64,000 nucleotides of DNA from Coriaria nepalensis (GCA_027186245.1 CP114484.1:3484501-3548500); one strand, 5' to 3'. Positions 35,246 to 47,554 are shown, counted from the stretch's first letter. The notes: generated by a model not told the origin, from the sequence alone. A program made the numbers and translations.

Positions 35246-35739
35246 TGTTAGAATTTTTCTAACTGAGTCTAACATTAATTTAGTATTTCATGTTTTATAA
35301 AAATGAGCTATGTAATATTGTTGGTTTAGGGGATATGCTTGAGAGCTCAATACAATTATGTAATCAGTTTTAATTATGAGTTTTAGCGTATCTTATATTT
35401 TATTAAATATAATTGGACGATAGTTGATGCTTAAGTAAAGTGGTGATAGATAATAGGATGACCTACTTGATATTTTTATATATCGGCTAGGTCCATATTT
35501 AATAGTAATCTCAATAAGTCATCTCATTAAGAGTTAACTAAAGTTTTGCCATAATAAAAAAAAAAAGCTCTAATTTAAGTATTCATGTAAACACTGATAC
35601 ATATCGAGAAATTCTAGAATTTAAAAATTATTTTTAGATATATAATTAATGACAAATTCAAATATACTTTATTTATATATATTCTTCAATAGAATATAAT
35701 ATAATTTATATAAATATTAGTTACATAAAATTTCTAATA
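35246..35739 (+). repeat. 3' LTR of the non-coding element
   Basis: About 494 bp from TGTTAGAATTTTTC to TTTCTAATA. The last 210 bases pair with the left LTR. Confidence 0.65.
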
Positions 35740-37791
35740 ATGCATGCATGAGATATTGTCACCATAATTTCAGTTTAGTCTTAAAAGATTAGTGGAAAAT
35801 TTTAATTTTTTGAACTCGAATAAAAATTTCTTACATTATTGATGTGAGATCTACGTATGTAAAGTGTCACTGTTTATACAACTTTTTCTTAAATTACTTC
35901 AACTCAGGATTAAATATTTTGATATTGAAGTTAAAGGAAGAGCCTATCCCTTAAAGCAAATACAATAATTGGAAAATTTTCAAAACTTTCAAAACTCATA
36001 TCGGTTTCTTGCTTAACCAAAATTAGACATGCACGTGTTTTTTTTTTTTTTTTTTTTCATTACAGAATCGCAACGAATTTTCGTCGGGTAAAACAAAAAA
36101 TGCCTACATTTTTCTCTTAACAAAACAATTATACACGTGCTATATTATATTAGCATCGTTTTCTGGATCCTGTTTATATACATGAATGTGATGAATAAAA
36201 AGTTAACAGTTGTGTCAATGTTTGCCTCGAAAAGTTGAACAATTTGGAAAGCCGTGTTTGGGAGTTGGGACCAGTTTTTTTTATATTGAGTTATATCCGT
36301 CTAAATAATTTTTATTTTCTTATTTTATTTTTATTATGTTTGTCTTTGAGCGTATAGTGAGTTTAAATTAGAAGTCAAGTCGAGATTGTGTTTGAAATCT
36401 TTGAAGAATATACAAATTATGCCAAACGGACGATGCTAATTGCATGAGTTGATCATAGCAACTTGATACACTAGTCCTAAGAAAAAAAAAATAATTATAA
36501 GAAAAATTTTAAAAATTGTAATAAAAAAGAAAAATAAAAGCCCAACTAATTATAACTTTATAACACTAAATTGCATGAAAATTGTCCCAAAGAAAAAAAA
36601 AATAAATAATCAATAAACATAACAAAAACATTGAAAATAGTATTAAATGAGAAGACAAACAAAAACCCTACTACTTGCATGGACCACGTACTCATGCATG
36701 GACGTTCTACCAACCTTCCGTGGCATAAGCTAGGAAGCACCCGCACGGGTTCTAAATCCAACTTAATTTACACTAATTAAATATATATATATATATAAGT
36801 TAATAGCATTTTTACCATTTAAGTTTTACTTTTACTGTTTTTTTTTATTTTTTTATCCTTAAAATTTTGAATAATTCAATTTCATCTTTAAAATTTTAAA
36901 ATAAATTAAATTAACTCTTTAAATCAACTTTATAAATGAAAACTTAAGAAATAACATCTAAAATCTATATATACTAAAATTAAAACATCTCACATCATGA
37001 ACAATGTTAATATCCTAAAAATTAATTGTATTTTGTATTTGAATTCACAAATTTGTATTAAATTTATTTTTTCTCTTTAATATTTCAATATTTACCACTT
37101 TCAATTTCAATACAAGCATTTCAACTATCATTTTAAGGATATTAATGATATTTTTTTATGTATCATCTGTTAATTTAATGTAGTATTAATACAACTTTAA
37201 AAGTTGTTTTTTTATTATTTAATATTACCATAGGGAAGAACATAGAACATTTTGAAAAGTACAGGGACAAAAATAACAGTTTAAATCTATATAATTTCAT
37301 AAGTACTCATTTTTTTTCTTCTAGTTCTGCCACTGATAAGATAGAAAAGTTTCATCAAAAAACCTCTCGATCTAAGAAGAAAAAAAGAAAGGGAAGAGCA
37401 CAAAAAAGACATCTAAGGGAAAAAAGACCCAAAGCCCCAAACCAAAGAGAAGCAAAGACTCAAAACAAATAACAAAAAGAAAAGGCCAGACCCCAAACTT
37501 AAAGCCAGGCCCAGGGAAAAAATAAACAAATAACAAAACAAACAGAAGAGAAAACAACCCAGCCACGTATAGACAAGAAAGACTCGGACACAACCAAAGA
37601 CAGAAAACCTCGAAGCAGCAAAATTCCATAACCCAACCCCTCCCTGCATCTCTTCTATTGAAGAAAGGAGTGCTCGAGAAGAGTGATATACTTATACATA
37701 TGAACTCAACTAAAAAACTAATTAATATTTATTTGTATACATAAATAACATAATGATTAGCTAAGATATATGTAAATTTGAAATATCTATT

Positions 37792-37833
<42 letters not shown>

Positions 37834-37890
37834 TCTGGTTATCTAAAAATAAGAGTTAGAATTAATAAATTAAATATTTCGTATAATAGG
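35740..37890. other. Intergenic AT-rich sequence with microsatellites
   Basis: No gene supported. A T run lies at about 36037-36058, TA repeats at about 36781-36797 and 37794-37815, and a T run at about 37816-37831. The Phe/Leu-rich frames at 37372-37649 (-) come from a purine-rich low-complexity stretch, and 36558-36761 (-) has no features of a gene. Confidence 0.45.
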
Positions 37891-38260
37891 GATGGAGCCA
37901 ATAAAATTATTTAGGGTGAGCAAAAAACGTGAAGAAACAGTAAGGGCGTGGGGGGAAAGCTTAAGCCCAAAAATTTGACTTAAATTTGAGATGAGGGGCC
38001 AAAAAAAAGAAGCTATGAAACTTAAATTTGACTTGGATAAAAATTTAGGGCAGAGGTTGAGAGCAGCGGCCAGTCTAGTAAGAAGCCCATAGATCTCCAT
38101 GTCATGCTCATATACACTTCCCTTATTTGGGTTAGCACGAGCACGACGCGGATTCTTGCCGTGCCCAAAAAAAAAAAAAATACGGCACGGTAAAAATTAA
38201 GCACAGCATGAGTCGTGTCATATTTACAGCACTAGCCACAAGCTCCCCCCTGGCTCCATC
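37891..38260. mobile_element. MITE-like element with 10-bp perfect TIRs
   Basis: GATGGAGCCA at 37891-37900 is exactly mirrored by TGGCTCCATC at 38251-38260, 370 bp end to end. Ends of this GGAGCCA type are common in short non-autonomous plant DNA transposons. The inside is non-coding. I see no clear target duplication, so superfamily is undecided. Confidence 0.6.
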
Positions 38261-38660
38261 AGTGACTTCAACTAGGAATTATCCAGTTATAAGCTATTAT
38301 CATGTGACTGTAAATTTCTATGGAGATGGATGGGCCATTAGGCGCTAGAGGAGATGAATGGAGGTGGCGGCCCGACGTAGGTGGAGGTGAATATAGGTGG
38401 AGGGTTATAGGAAACTATTCGGTTATAGTAAGATAAAACATCTAAAGGACAAAATTAAGAAATAGCGAAAATAAAAATACGAAAAGGATAACTGAAAAAA
38501 ATAAAAGATGTAATATTTTTAATTGTGATAAAAATATATATTAACCAAAAAGGTTGTAACGACAATACATTCTCCCCAGAACCTTATAGGAACATTAGGC
38601 TGTATTCATAGAGCTCTAGCTACGTTTATAAGATGTCTATATTTTAGTTCCATTATGCTA
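38261..38660. other. Intergenic, no gene seen
   Basis: Contains only A-rich and G-rich short runs; no frame, repeat pair or motif I can support. Confidence 0.4.
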
Positions 38661-40519
38661 TTATGGAGTATAGCTGCAAGAACTTTGATGTATGATTCTA
38701 AAAGAAGAAAAAAAGGAAGCACACTCAAAGTTTAAAAAATTCAGAACCATTAGAATGAAGTAAATGTGTCCAAACTTCTTCACTATGATCATCAACAACA
38801 GTAAGGAAGAAAAGAGTACCACTGTGTGATGGTATTTTAAATGGACCCCATACATATATATGTAATAGCTCAAATGGAAAAGTAGCTATGGAAAAGTACT
38901 TAAAGAAAAAGAAAATCGAGCTTGTTTTGCTTGTGGACAAATAGAACACTAAGTAATTGCATTATAATTTAATAGACCCTTTAGAGAGGGGATACATTGT
39001 AGTTTGGAAAAAGAGATATAGATAAATCTAGAGTGTCGTCATAGGCAAGAGATTTGCTTATCACAAAAAGCTGAAAATTGACTATTTAGAAATTGAAAGA
39101 TTCAATAATGTTTGAGGCATATTAAAGGATTATTGAAGATAGTATAGGCTATGATGTATTTTACCAATCCCTAAGATTTTCCCAGTGGTATGATCCTGAA
39201 ATACATAGAACAATGTATAAAAGGTTACAAAATAGTTAGATTCAAATGTTAAACGAGGAATGACAGTAAGTTGAAATTGAATTGAGGGACAAAGAGAACT
39301 TCTTTACGTGTTAAAGAAGAAGAGACATGAACAAATCTTAAATGAGTAGATCTAGTGGTTTGACCATTAGGGAGTATCACATTAGAAGATGGATTATTAA
39401 CACATGCAAATAGTGAAAGTAAAACAAAGAAATCACAAGTCATATACGTTGTTGCACCAGTATCAACAATCCAAGCATTCTGAGAAGAGAAACTCAAACC
39501 TGTCACACTAACAACATGAGTGACTGGTGCAGTATTTGCTCTATCATTCTAGACAAGCTGCAGAACTATATTCCTAGGATTCTTAAGCTTGTATCAAGGA
39601 GGATAACCAATCAATTTGTAGCAATTCTCCTTATAATGGCCAAAGATGTGACAAAATTCACATTCAACCTTCTTACAAGAATTATTCCTTTGGAAATTGC
39701 CTTTCTAAGGATTACTTCCATACAATGCAGTGGACTCAAATGACCTGTAATTCATGTCGGCTACTGTCATGTTATACTTTTATGTATTAATCATAGAGAA
39801 TGCATCATTAACTGTGGGAAGAGGTATCATCATTAGGATTTGGCTCCTAACAGTAATATAACCATCATTTAGTTCCATCAAGAACTAGATAAGACACTAT
39901 TGTTGATCAAAGAACTTGAAAGCAGTTATGGAAGCATATTGACAAGTTGGAAGAACAACTAAGGTCATCCCAAAGAGCTTTCAACTTAGAGTAATAGGCA
40001 ATTACAATTAAGTTTCCTTGATCTAGTATCACAATTTCCTTTTGAATAGAAAATATTCTAGATCCATTGACTTTATCAAATATCTCTTTCAAATCTAGCC
40101 AAAGATCTTTTGCTTCTGATGCAAAGATAATATCATTGGTCAATTCACTAGATAAAGAATTCAAAATCCATGAGGTGATCATTGCATTGCAATGCTCCCA
40201 AGTAGTAAAGAAAGGAGAATTTAAACTCGGTTTAAGATACTGACCTATAATAAAACCTAATTTGTTCTTAAAAATTGGGGCTAACCTCATAGATCTACTC
40301 CAAATACCATAGTTCTTGCTTCCAGTCAGCTTATTAGTAATAAGATCCAATCCCGAAGTATCTGAGGAGTGATTGTATAGAGGACTGACCGAATCAATCT
40401 GCGAAATCAGCTTCAGGTATGGATCAATATGCTTAGCCTCCTAGCTCCATGAATTGTCACAGGCAACTTCGAACCAGAACGTGAACCAGAACCATCAGAC
40501 AAGTTATCATCTCTCATTG
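38661..40519 (-). pseudogene. Truncated copia gag-protease-integrase
   Basis: On the - strand, gag starts near 40519 (MRDDNLSDGSGSRSGSKLPV). It continues as a gag-type open frame 40350-39907 (KLTGSKNYGIWSRSMRLAPI and EAKDLWLDLKEIFDKVNGSR). The protease region is at 39506-39249 (NAWIVDTGATTYM, with D-T-G kept). An integrase piece lies at about 38870-38700 (ELLHIYVWGPFKIPSHSGT, FLTVVDDHSEEVW). RT and RNase H are missing: the remnant stops at about 38660, so the 3' part and 3' LTR are deleted. Frames are interrupted in several places. Confidence 0.85.
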
Positions 40520-40632
40520 TGAACAATGAGAAATTGTAATCAAAGAACGAGCAAGAATAGATAATGAATTACATAAAAATAGAGTCAATTCAGGCGGAAG
40601 AAATCAAAAAACATGATTTAAGAAAATTGGTC

Positions 40633-40646
40633 GCACTCTGATAGCA
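40633..40646 (-). other. Primer-binding site of the truncated copia
   Basis: The reverse complement reads TGCTATCAGAGTGC, close to TGGTATCAGAGTGC. It lies about 115 bases upstream of the gag start on the same strand, so the 5' LTR should begin at about 40649. Confidence 0.7.
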
Positions 40647-40648
40647 TG

Positions 40649-41802
40649 GATGGAACAGAGAAAACAAAGTAAAGAGAGAAAGCAAGAGAGGAAAAATGAT
40701 AATTGTTATATTAAGTTGGCAAAGAAATTACATTAAATAGGCTAGGTATCTCTAATCGTATTAATAAGAAAGCAAATACGTGCACGGTATGTTAACCATA
40801 CTAACATATAGTAGATATTTTTCAAATAGGAGACTAATAATGCTCAAGCTTATGAGGTTCAGCTATATCATAAAAATCATATTTAAAATTTTAGGTATTT
40901 ATTATAATTAAAAAAAATAAAATATTGATAATTTATTATAATTTTCATAAAATAAAATATTTAAGAGAAATTATTGGATTTAATTACATAGTATAAATAA
41001 TCCAACGTAATATCTAAAATATTTAAAATTATGATTGATCCATTTAACAATCTATTTATCTATTTATTTATTTATTTATGTTTAAAAGCGAGCTCGGAAA
41101 ACAAGGAAAGAAGTTTGGTGTAAATTTCATTCGAGAGTTCTGTATACGGATGAGATCGTAAATGCATGAATGTTAACCCAGTCCAATTCCGACAGTTGAA
41201 TGTCCATGTGCAGATTCTTCCTCACTTCTTTTCTAGAAAGATTGTCCTCTGAATGGATCGTGGGGCTAGCCCACAGAAATCAAAATGAGAGCAGATCAAG
41301 CCCAAGCCTAAATTATAGCCGTCACAAATAAGAAAGATCAATTCGGCTACTTGTATGGGCAATTATCACGTGTTTGTTGATTTGATGGAAGTATCATTAT
41401 TGAAATAGGACTTGAAAGAGATTTGATCAAACGTTTAGGGTTCTCATTTGCTGTCAAATTGTGTATAGTTTTTTGATAAGGATGTTGAACAAGTGGTTCG
41501 TAATTTAGGATCTATTTAGTTTGATAATTCTGTCTTATATATCATATGAGACTTTTCTGTTTACATTATTAAGACGTTTAAATTCAAAATGGATCCTTAT
41601 AAGAGATCAGATATTTAGATATTAAAAGTTTGGTCAAAAAGTTATGGCTCGTGGTAAATGTGGTCAACTTCTTACCTCCATTATTGCAACAAGGAAAGAC
41701 ACTTCACCTGATGTTAAACACGTTTGATGTTGCATAATTTTTGGAACAAAAGTTTATAAAGGAAGGTTTCATTTTTACTTTCTATTAATGTTATTATCAC
41801 AT
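40649..41802. other. Probable 5' LTR, then intergenic sequence
   Basis: The first 150-200 bases are the likely 5' LTR of the truncated copia, judged only from position beside the primer-binding site. The rest has no gene. A TATT-type tetramer run occurs at about 41053-41080. Confidence 0.35.
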
Positions 41803-42065
41803 CTAAAAAGTAGAGTCATCTAAAGAGTGGAGTTATTATTACTTTCAACTTTTGTTCCTAGATATGATATGCGCCTAATCATGAGAAGTAGCTTGTAAAG
41901 TGTAGATGTCCTTGTAACTAAGTATAGCTTGCAATTAAGCCACATATATATATCTCTTCCATGATATATATACGTCTATCAATGCATGCATGCATGGGGT
42001 CCTGTGCATGGTCCAACACCAAATGTACCCTTTGAAGTTACAAACTCAAAATAATTTTTTTGTAT
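41803..42065. repeat. Dispersed repeat, copy A
   Basis: Shares an ordered set of segments with 62337-62525: CACATCTAAAAAGTAGAGTC / TACATCTAAAAAGCAGAATC, TCAACTTTTGT, TCTTCCATGA, ATATATACGTCT, ATGCATGCATGCATG and CTCAAAATAAT. Not coding. The type of element is unknown. Confidence 0.65.
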
Positions 42066-42279
42066 TTTTTTGTAAAGAAGGAAGTGGTAGTTTAACTGTA
42101 GGCAATTAAGCTTTTTGAGAAAATCAGTTTGAAATTTAGTCAGACTCTAATCTGTTTTATTAATTTGAAAAAAGTTTACAACCTAATAAATGAGGTTCAA
42201 TTCTTGTCGTTTTGTAAACAAGAACCAAATAGGAACGCGAAGAGATAATTTATTTAAATACAAAAAAGAATTAAAAATA

Positions 42280-42960
42280 TATAAATAAGTTAAAGAGTCA
42301 ACAACAAGATTGCATTCTCTAAAGATGTGAAAAATGATAATAGGAAAATATTTGAATAAAAAATGAATTATATTCCAGTAATGTGCAAAGCTGCCAAACC
42401 GTGCAATGTTTATATTATGGCTTTCGAGTCTGTTTCAATCACTAGTGGCAAGAAGCCATGTTTAAGAGCGATTCGAAGACCATAAAAGAGACCCAAAACT
42501 TCTGCATTGAAACTTCCAGGACATTGTAATTCCCGGGAAAAAGCAACAACACGCTATCTAGAGGAATCCCTAAGCAACTTGAGATTCCAGAGGAAGAGAT
42601 GAAGGACATCCATATTTAACTTATACGTACCTAAAATTAATGTTCTCCAAATACAAAGAGGAGCAGAGCGATGCCTCCGAGTAGAATTTCTACATCCCAA
42701 TTCACAAAAGATTTCGTTGTCCGAAGCGGACTGAGAGTAGAGAACCAAGCAAGAAGAAATAATATCCATAGGTTATTCCTTTACCTTATTAATTATTCGG
42801 GCGACATTCATTATTTTACCCTAAAAAATTGCTTCATTCATTGCCATCAGAATTTCCCAACATATTAGAATGGAAAGATTAGAAACAACCTTATAAAGAT
42901 CACCCAAAATGTGAGAAGCTAACGACCATGGTTTGAGACTATTAAGAATAGGTCCGGGTT
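42280..42960 (-). pseudogene. LINE ORF2 C-terminal fragment (RNase H, RVT_3)
   Basis: On the - strand, about 42870-42780 reads ICWEILMAMNEAIF and KIMNVARIINKVK, the linker seen after the zf-RVT region of plant LINEs. The RNase H domain follows at about 42626-42290: YKLNMDGSSSS with the first catalytic Asp, FNAEVLGLFYGLRIALKHG with the Glu, and LVIETDSKAII with the next Asp. The end HIFRECNLVVDSLT is the RVT_3 tail. Frames shift and stops occur. There is no reverse transcriptase nearby, so this is an isolated 3' end, as usually left by 5'-truncated LINE insertions. Confidence 0.78.
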
Positions 42961-44568
42961 GTTGGAAAATTAGCATTTCAACATATTATATTTATGCTCG
43001 ATTTTGAGTGGAGCCCAATCCGTATAAATGAAATGTTAAAATTGATTCGGATTTTCCTCTGTGAGAGTTTCGAATTGGTATATGGTACGCTCAAAATGAT
43101 TAATGAGTGAATAAAAAATTAAATATCAAAATACAACCATTTGAATAGTTTGAAATAAAAAAATGAATGAGAAAAGTTGTCTCACATTGGAAATGAGAAA
43201 AAATGAGAGAGTATTTATATACAATTGTAAATTTATATAGAATTGCACATTTATAAAGAGTTTCTCTTACGCAGGCTTGCATGAGCTACAAATCTAGACT
43301 AGATCAGGCTTGACTCATGTATCCTAAATATCAACCCGAAAATGACCCCACTCGCCTTGCCCCACTTTCTTTTTCTTCTCACCTGCTTTTTTTTTTCTCT
43401 CATGCAAAACATATAAAGATGAAAGGGTAGAGTTTAATTTTTGATTTCTTCAGATTTAATTTTGTACTAAATCATAATTAAATTACTATTAATCTCATTT
43501 CCCTTCATGAGCTTATAAATTGGCAACCCTCCTCCATTTGGAAACCCACCAAGAAAATGAAATCTCCCTTAGTTTTCCTTCCATCTAGAGTTTTAAGTTT
43601 CCAATGAAGAAGAGTTCATATCATTTTTTAGTTCGCCGGAATAGTATCGGTGGTGCACTGCTGCTATTCGTCTCCATTGTATCCTAGGAGACATGCATCA
43701 TTCCACCTTCGATATTGATGTGAGAAGGTGAATTTGTTTTAAGGAAACTGTTGCATAATAGGCTTCGGTTTGATTCTCTGCTTATTAACATTCTATTTTT
43801 GCTATTCTAGTACGTAATTTGTTTTATATATTCTGTTTCTAATTTTACTTTTTATCGTTTATATATTTTGATTCTATTTATTGATTCTATTAACTGTATT
43901 ACTGTTTATTATATACCATCTTTGTATACTATTTATTGTTTTCTTTTTACTATATATATATCCTACATCTTGAAACAAATTCTTATGATATTTAAAAAAT
44001 AGCTTAAATGCATCTTCCATGATCATGTAACTATAGTTTCATAACTTCTGTAAAACTATTTTATGATCATAATTCTATAACTTTTCAAATTTAACTTGTT
44101 CGTTGAAATAATTATTTCGTGACTGTTTCAATTACTAATACCAGTCTTTTGTGATTTTTAGAAGTAAGTTATGAAAGTATCCAATAAGTTACTACTGTTA
44201 AGACAACCTTGCCGGTTACCCAAACCTATGATGTTGTAGTTCATCCAATAAATCATAAGGAAAGACTGTGATTTTTTTATTTTTGACCAAAATTATCTTT
44301 TTGAATTACTATGCCTATTTTATTACTAAGTCAGTTTAGCTTATTTGTTTAGGAAAATTTTTTATATGCATTGGGTGGATTGTATGTACACAGAGTTGAT
44401 GTGATGAGTGATATGATATATAAAATTAATATATATAATTGTGACTAATCGATTTATAGTAGACGAGTTATCCAATAATTCATCTTTATTTAGATACTAC
44501 ATTTGTGATTTAGATGAGTTAGCTTTATTTTAGATATTTTAACTATCTTTTAATACGAACATTTCTTG
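42961..44568. other. Intergenic, no gene seen
   Basis: One 60-codon - strand frame (43100-43282) without any recognisable feature. Otherwise AT-rich with T runs. I see no repeat pair. Confidence 0.4.
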
Positions 44569-44926
44569 CACTGGCGGATCTATGATCTCAACATAGTAAG
44601 AGCAGATGATATAATAAATTTAGAAAAATTATTATGATAAATTTAGAAAAATTAGAAAAATTATTAGGACGAAGCCCTCAATAGAGTAAAAATAAGTTAT
44701 ATATTTATAAAAAAATTTAAGGAGTAAAATTATTATATTTCTTTATACTTTATTTTAACAGGGATAGAAACTTAAATTTTAGAAAACTTATGGTAGAAAA
44801 TTTGATTATTAAAGTTTAAATTGGTGAAATTTAAATATATGAGAAAAGAAACTGGAAATTAAGAATTTTAATATTTTAAATTTTACTCCTAATTTATAAA
44901 TTTTGAAAGCCATCGTAAAATCCGCC
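44569..44926. mobile_element. MITE-like element with GGCGGAT ends
   Basis: GGCGGAT at 44573-44579 is mirrored by ATCCGCC at 44920-44926. The flanks share TTTCTTG (44562-44568 and 44927-44933), a possible 7-bp or longer target duplication. The inside is AT-rich and non-coding. The 7-8 bp duplication would fit a hAT-type origin, but the TIR is short. Confidence 0.55.
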
Positions 44927-44933
44927 TTTCTTG

Positions 44934-46072
44934 TATACCCAAGTTTTATTTGAGAGACTTTTAAAATCAATGTTTACTACAAATCACGTACATTACTTCA
45001 TATCTAGAAAGAGAAAAAGTTACGGTCTACATAAAAGAAGGATCAAAATACATTAAAAAAATAATAATAACAAAAAAGTGAATAATCTGGAGCCTCCTAA
45101 ACGTGTTGAAATATACCTGGATAAAGAGATGAAGAAAGCATGTTAGTGATAGTTAGGAGAAGTCTAACATAGTTGAGCTTGAGCAGATATGTTTCCATTC
45201 AGATAGGTAGGGTTAAGGTGTTTGCAAAAGTATAGTATAAATGATTTGGTGTTGAAATTAAATGGATCAAGACTTGAAACACGTAACAGATACATTTTCC
45301 AAAAAATGATATTTTCACCCTCCCAGATTGCTTTAGGTTACTGTGAAAATAGTTTTCGGGATATGACAAGCCTTTACAAAAGATCACAAGCAACAGTGAA
45401 ATTTTGTTATGGAATATATTCGGTTTCTGACAGTACGAAAACTGAGAAGAAGATTGGTATTTTTTGGTTCTCTTTAAGTTTCTCTTATTTATAGGCAAAT
45501 TTTGGCACATGTTCGTGAAATAGTATACTGTTTCACAAACAGTCACACTTCTTTGTTTAAAACAGTTTAACTGCTTTAACAGTCAGATATTTGAATTCCC
45601 GAAATTCAAATTCTAACGGCAACTAACCGTTTTAACTGTCAACCGTATTGGTGATATATTAGATTTACTCAAATGTGATATGTTTCTATTTTGAATTCCA
45701 ACCGCTACCAACTTGATTCTTGTTAGGTTTATTTTATTTTTATTATTATTATTATTTTCCTAATCTAATAAAAAATACTTAGTAAGGATATAGTAAAACA
45801 GAAAGAAAGTTAAATTTAGTGAAACAAATAAGATTTACTAAAGATTAGTAACTTAATTTACTTCCCAAAAATAATAATATGATCTAGAACATGAGGTAGT
45901 TTAACTAACCCGTTAGTAATCAAGCATACCCCATAGAAATAATGCGCCGGTTTGGTAGTGTTTATAGAGTAAATTTAAAGTGAATTTACTTTTGAAATTA
46001 TAGAGTAAATTGTGTAGTGAGTCATTCTGCTTATGAAAAAGTTCTAACTTTCTTAATCTAGGGGGAGGGGGA
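44934..46072. other. Intergenic, no gene seen
   Basis: Overlapping weak frames at 45199-45546 (-) and 45222-45494 (+) lack domains. The region near 45540-45660 has several ACTGTT/AACAGT motifs (possible MYB-core-like repeats). Confidence 0.35.
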
Positions 46073-46117
46073 GGCGCTAAGAGAAAAGAGTTGCTAACTG
46101 TCTTTTCTCTTAGCGCC
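46073..46117. repeat. Perfect 16-bp inverted repeat (hairpin)
   Basis: GGCGCTAAGAGAAAAG at 46073-46088 is the exact reverse complement of 46102-46117, with a 13-base loop. It is preceded by a G-rich run (46061-46073). Could be the end of a small element, a structured RNA or a protein site. Confidence 0.9.
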
Positions 46118-47210
46118 CCTGAACCACCAGCAAGTCGAGAGTAGGGAGGGTGGCTTCCCGGCGAGGAGAAGGCACTCTTCCACATTCATGTCGGCTCTTC
46201 AAAGGTTACAAAGACCAATAATTACAAAAGTCAACAGTCACTTGGGGCGTTTATGTATTAACCAACTCTAGCATGGGGCAATATAGTGTTAATTGGTAAG
46301 TGCCCCAGGGGGCCGGAACCAAGTTAATGACGAGTATCGGTTCTGATCTTGTAATGATGTGTTGCCATCTAGAGAGTGATAGGTGGCAAGTGGCATTTGT
46401 CAACGGTCCGAATGAGTTCAGGAGGCTCCGAGTTATGAGATACAGCAAAGGGGACCAGGCTTTCACGGAAGTCGTCGTCGCAATAGTAACGGAAATGGAC
46501 ATGGAGTGGGTCCCAATTTCGTCGATTTATCCAGATTCGACGAAAGAATGTTATATTATAGATTTGCACCTTCACGGAAGAGACACGTGTATGTATGGTA
46601 TGATACAAATTTAGTCACCAATTATAAATATCATATTTTAAAAAATATGAATCATTTATCTATTATTAATTTTAATTGATGTATTAAATTTAATTTTAAT
46701 CTCAGATTAAATCTTTATAATTAATTTATTTAATATGTTAGATACATTAATTGTATTTGCACTCATAATGAAATGGAAAGAAATTGTATTTGTTATTATC
46801 TGTCTTGAACTACTAGATTTTAAGTGAGATACCATCACTACTAAGTTATTGTATTATTATTTAATAAAATAATAATGTTATTATTATGTAAAATACAATA
46901 TAAACTAACCCAAAATATTCACAAATATAGAGAATTTTGTATAATAAACTTAAAATAGAGAGTAAAAAAAACCACAACCCCTTGAAAAAATTTCACTTGA
47001 AAACTAACATGACATATTTTTATGTCGTTTTATATTCGATTTGAAGTTTACTTTTTATACTTACATAAAATTCATAAAATTTAGAGAAAAAAACTGTTTG
47101 AGTCACAAGCCATATACTATTATACAATCAAATAGAGATTAATCATGAAAATCACTAGAGAAGTCGCACTCAAAGATTAAGAACACTGATCGAGCCTAAC
47201 CTCAGATTTC
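46118..47210. other. Relatively GC-rich island then AT-rich intergenic sequence
   Basis: About 46120-46615 is markedly richer in G+C than its flanks and holds a 104-codon + strand frame (46300-46614) and overlapping - strand frames. I recognise no domain. A palindromic G-box ACACGTGT lies at about 46584-46591. It may be a gene fragment or promoter scrap. The rest is AT-rich. Confidence 0.35.
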
Positions 47211-47554
47211 TATCAATAATCTCAAGAAATCAAAGGAGAACATAATATCATACAATAATCATATAATAGGTAAGATCAAACATCACATAATCAAACTAAG
47301 AAGTATGATATCACATGGAGAAGAAGAACCATAATCGCATCTCATAGAGAAAGAGGCGCATAGATCCAGCCAGGAAAAACCAAGAATGAATCGTGCCCTA
47401 AGTGAATGCTTACATCACTTAAATAGTGACCCAGATCGATACCCGCTCTAAAACCCGATAGAGTAATGGGTTTCAGGTTTTAGACCAAAAATGACAATCC
47501 ATAAGAAAAAGAATGGGCCAACTAGATTTTGGGCCCACCTCAAATACAACTACA
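47211..47554 (-). repeat. Partial 3' LTR (344 bp)
   Basis: Matches 52283-52623 through CAATAATCTCAAGAAATCAA, CATAGATCCAGCCAGGAA and ATGACAATCCATAAG. On the element strand it starts TGTAGTTG after the purine-rich GAAGGTGGAGTC. Its distal approximately 282 bases are replaced by unrelated sequence. Confidence 0.85.

Larger units (their letters stand above)
32366..35739 (+). mobile_element. Non-coding LTR retrotransposon (LARD-like)
   Basis: A complete-looking LTR at 35246-35739 and a partial copy at about 32366-32576 flank about 2.67 kb of internal DNA. A primer-binding site (TGGTATTAGAGCC, 32579-32591) sits just inside the left LTR. The right LTR is preceded by GTTGGAGAA and starts TGTTAGAATTTTTC, as at many plant copia boundaries. 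No frame of 60 codons or more exists anywhere between about 32.13 and 36.5 kb on either strand. That fits a large retrotransposon derivative dependent on other elements for its proteins, or an element whose coding part decayed entirely. Confidence 0.68.

Noticed and set aside
36781..37300. Possible second fold-back element
   Set aside because: The ends show only patchy, low-complexity inverted similarity that AT-rich DNA could give by chance.
37372..37649. - strand Phe/Leu/Cys-rich frames resembling a membrane protein
   Set aside because: They come from a purine-rich low-complexity block; two frames overlap and neither has a domain.
45913..46185. - strand frame of 90 codons with a proline run
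   Set aside because: It runs through the perfect hairpin and G-run, and has no domain.
46300..46614. + strand frame of 104 codons in the GC-rich island
   Set aside because: No recognisable motif, and overlapping frames of similar length on the other strand; kept only as an unexplained island.
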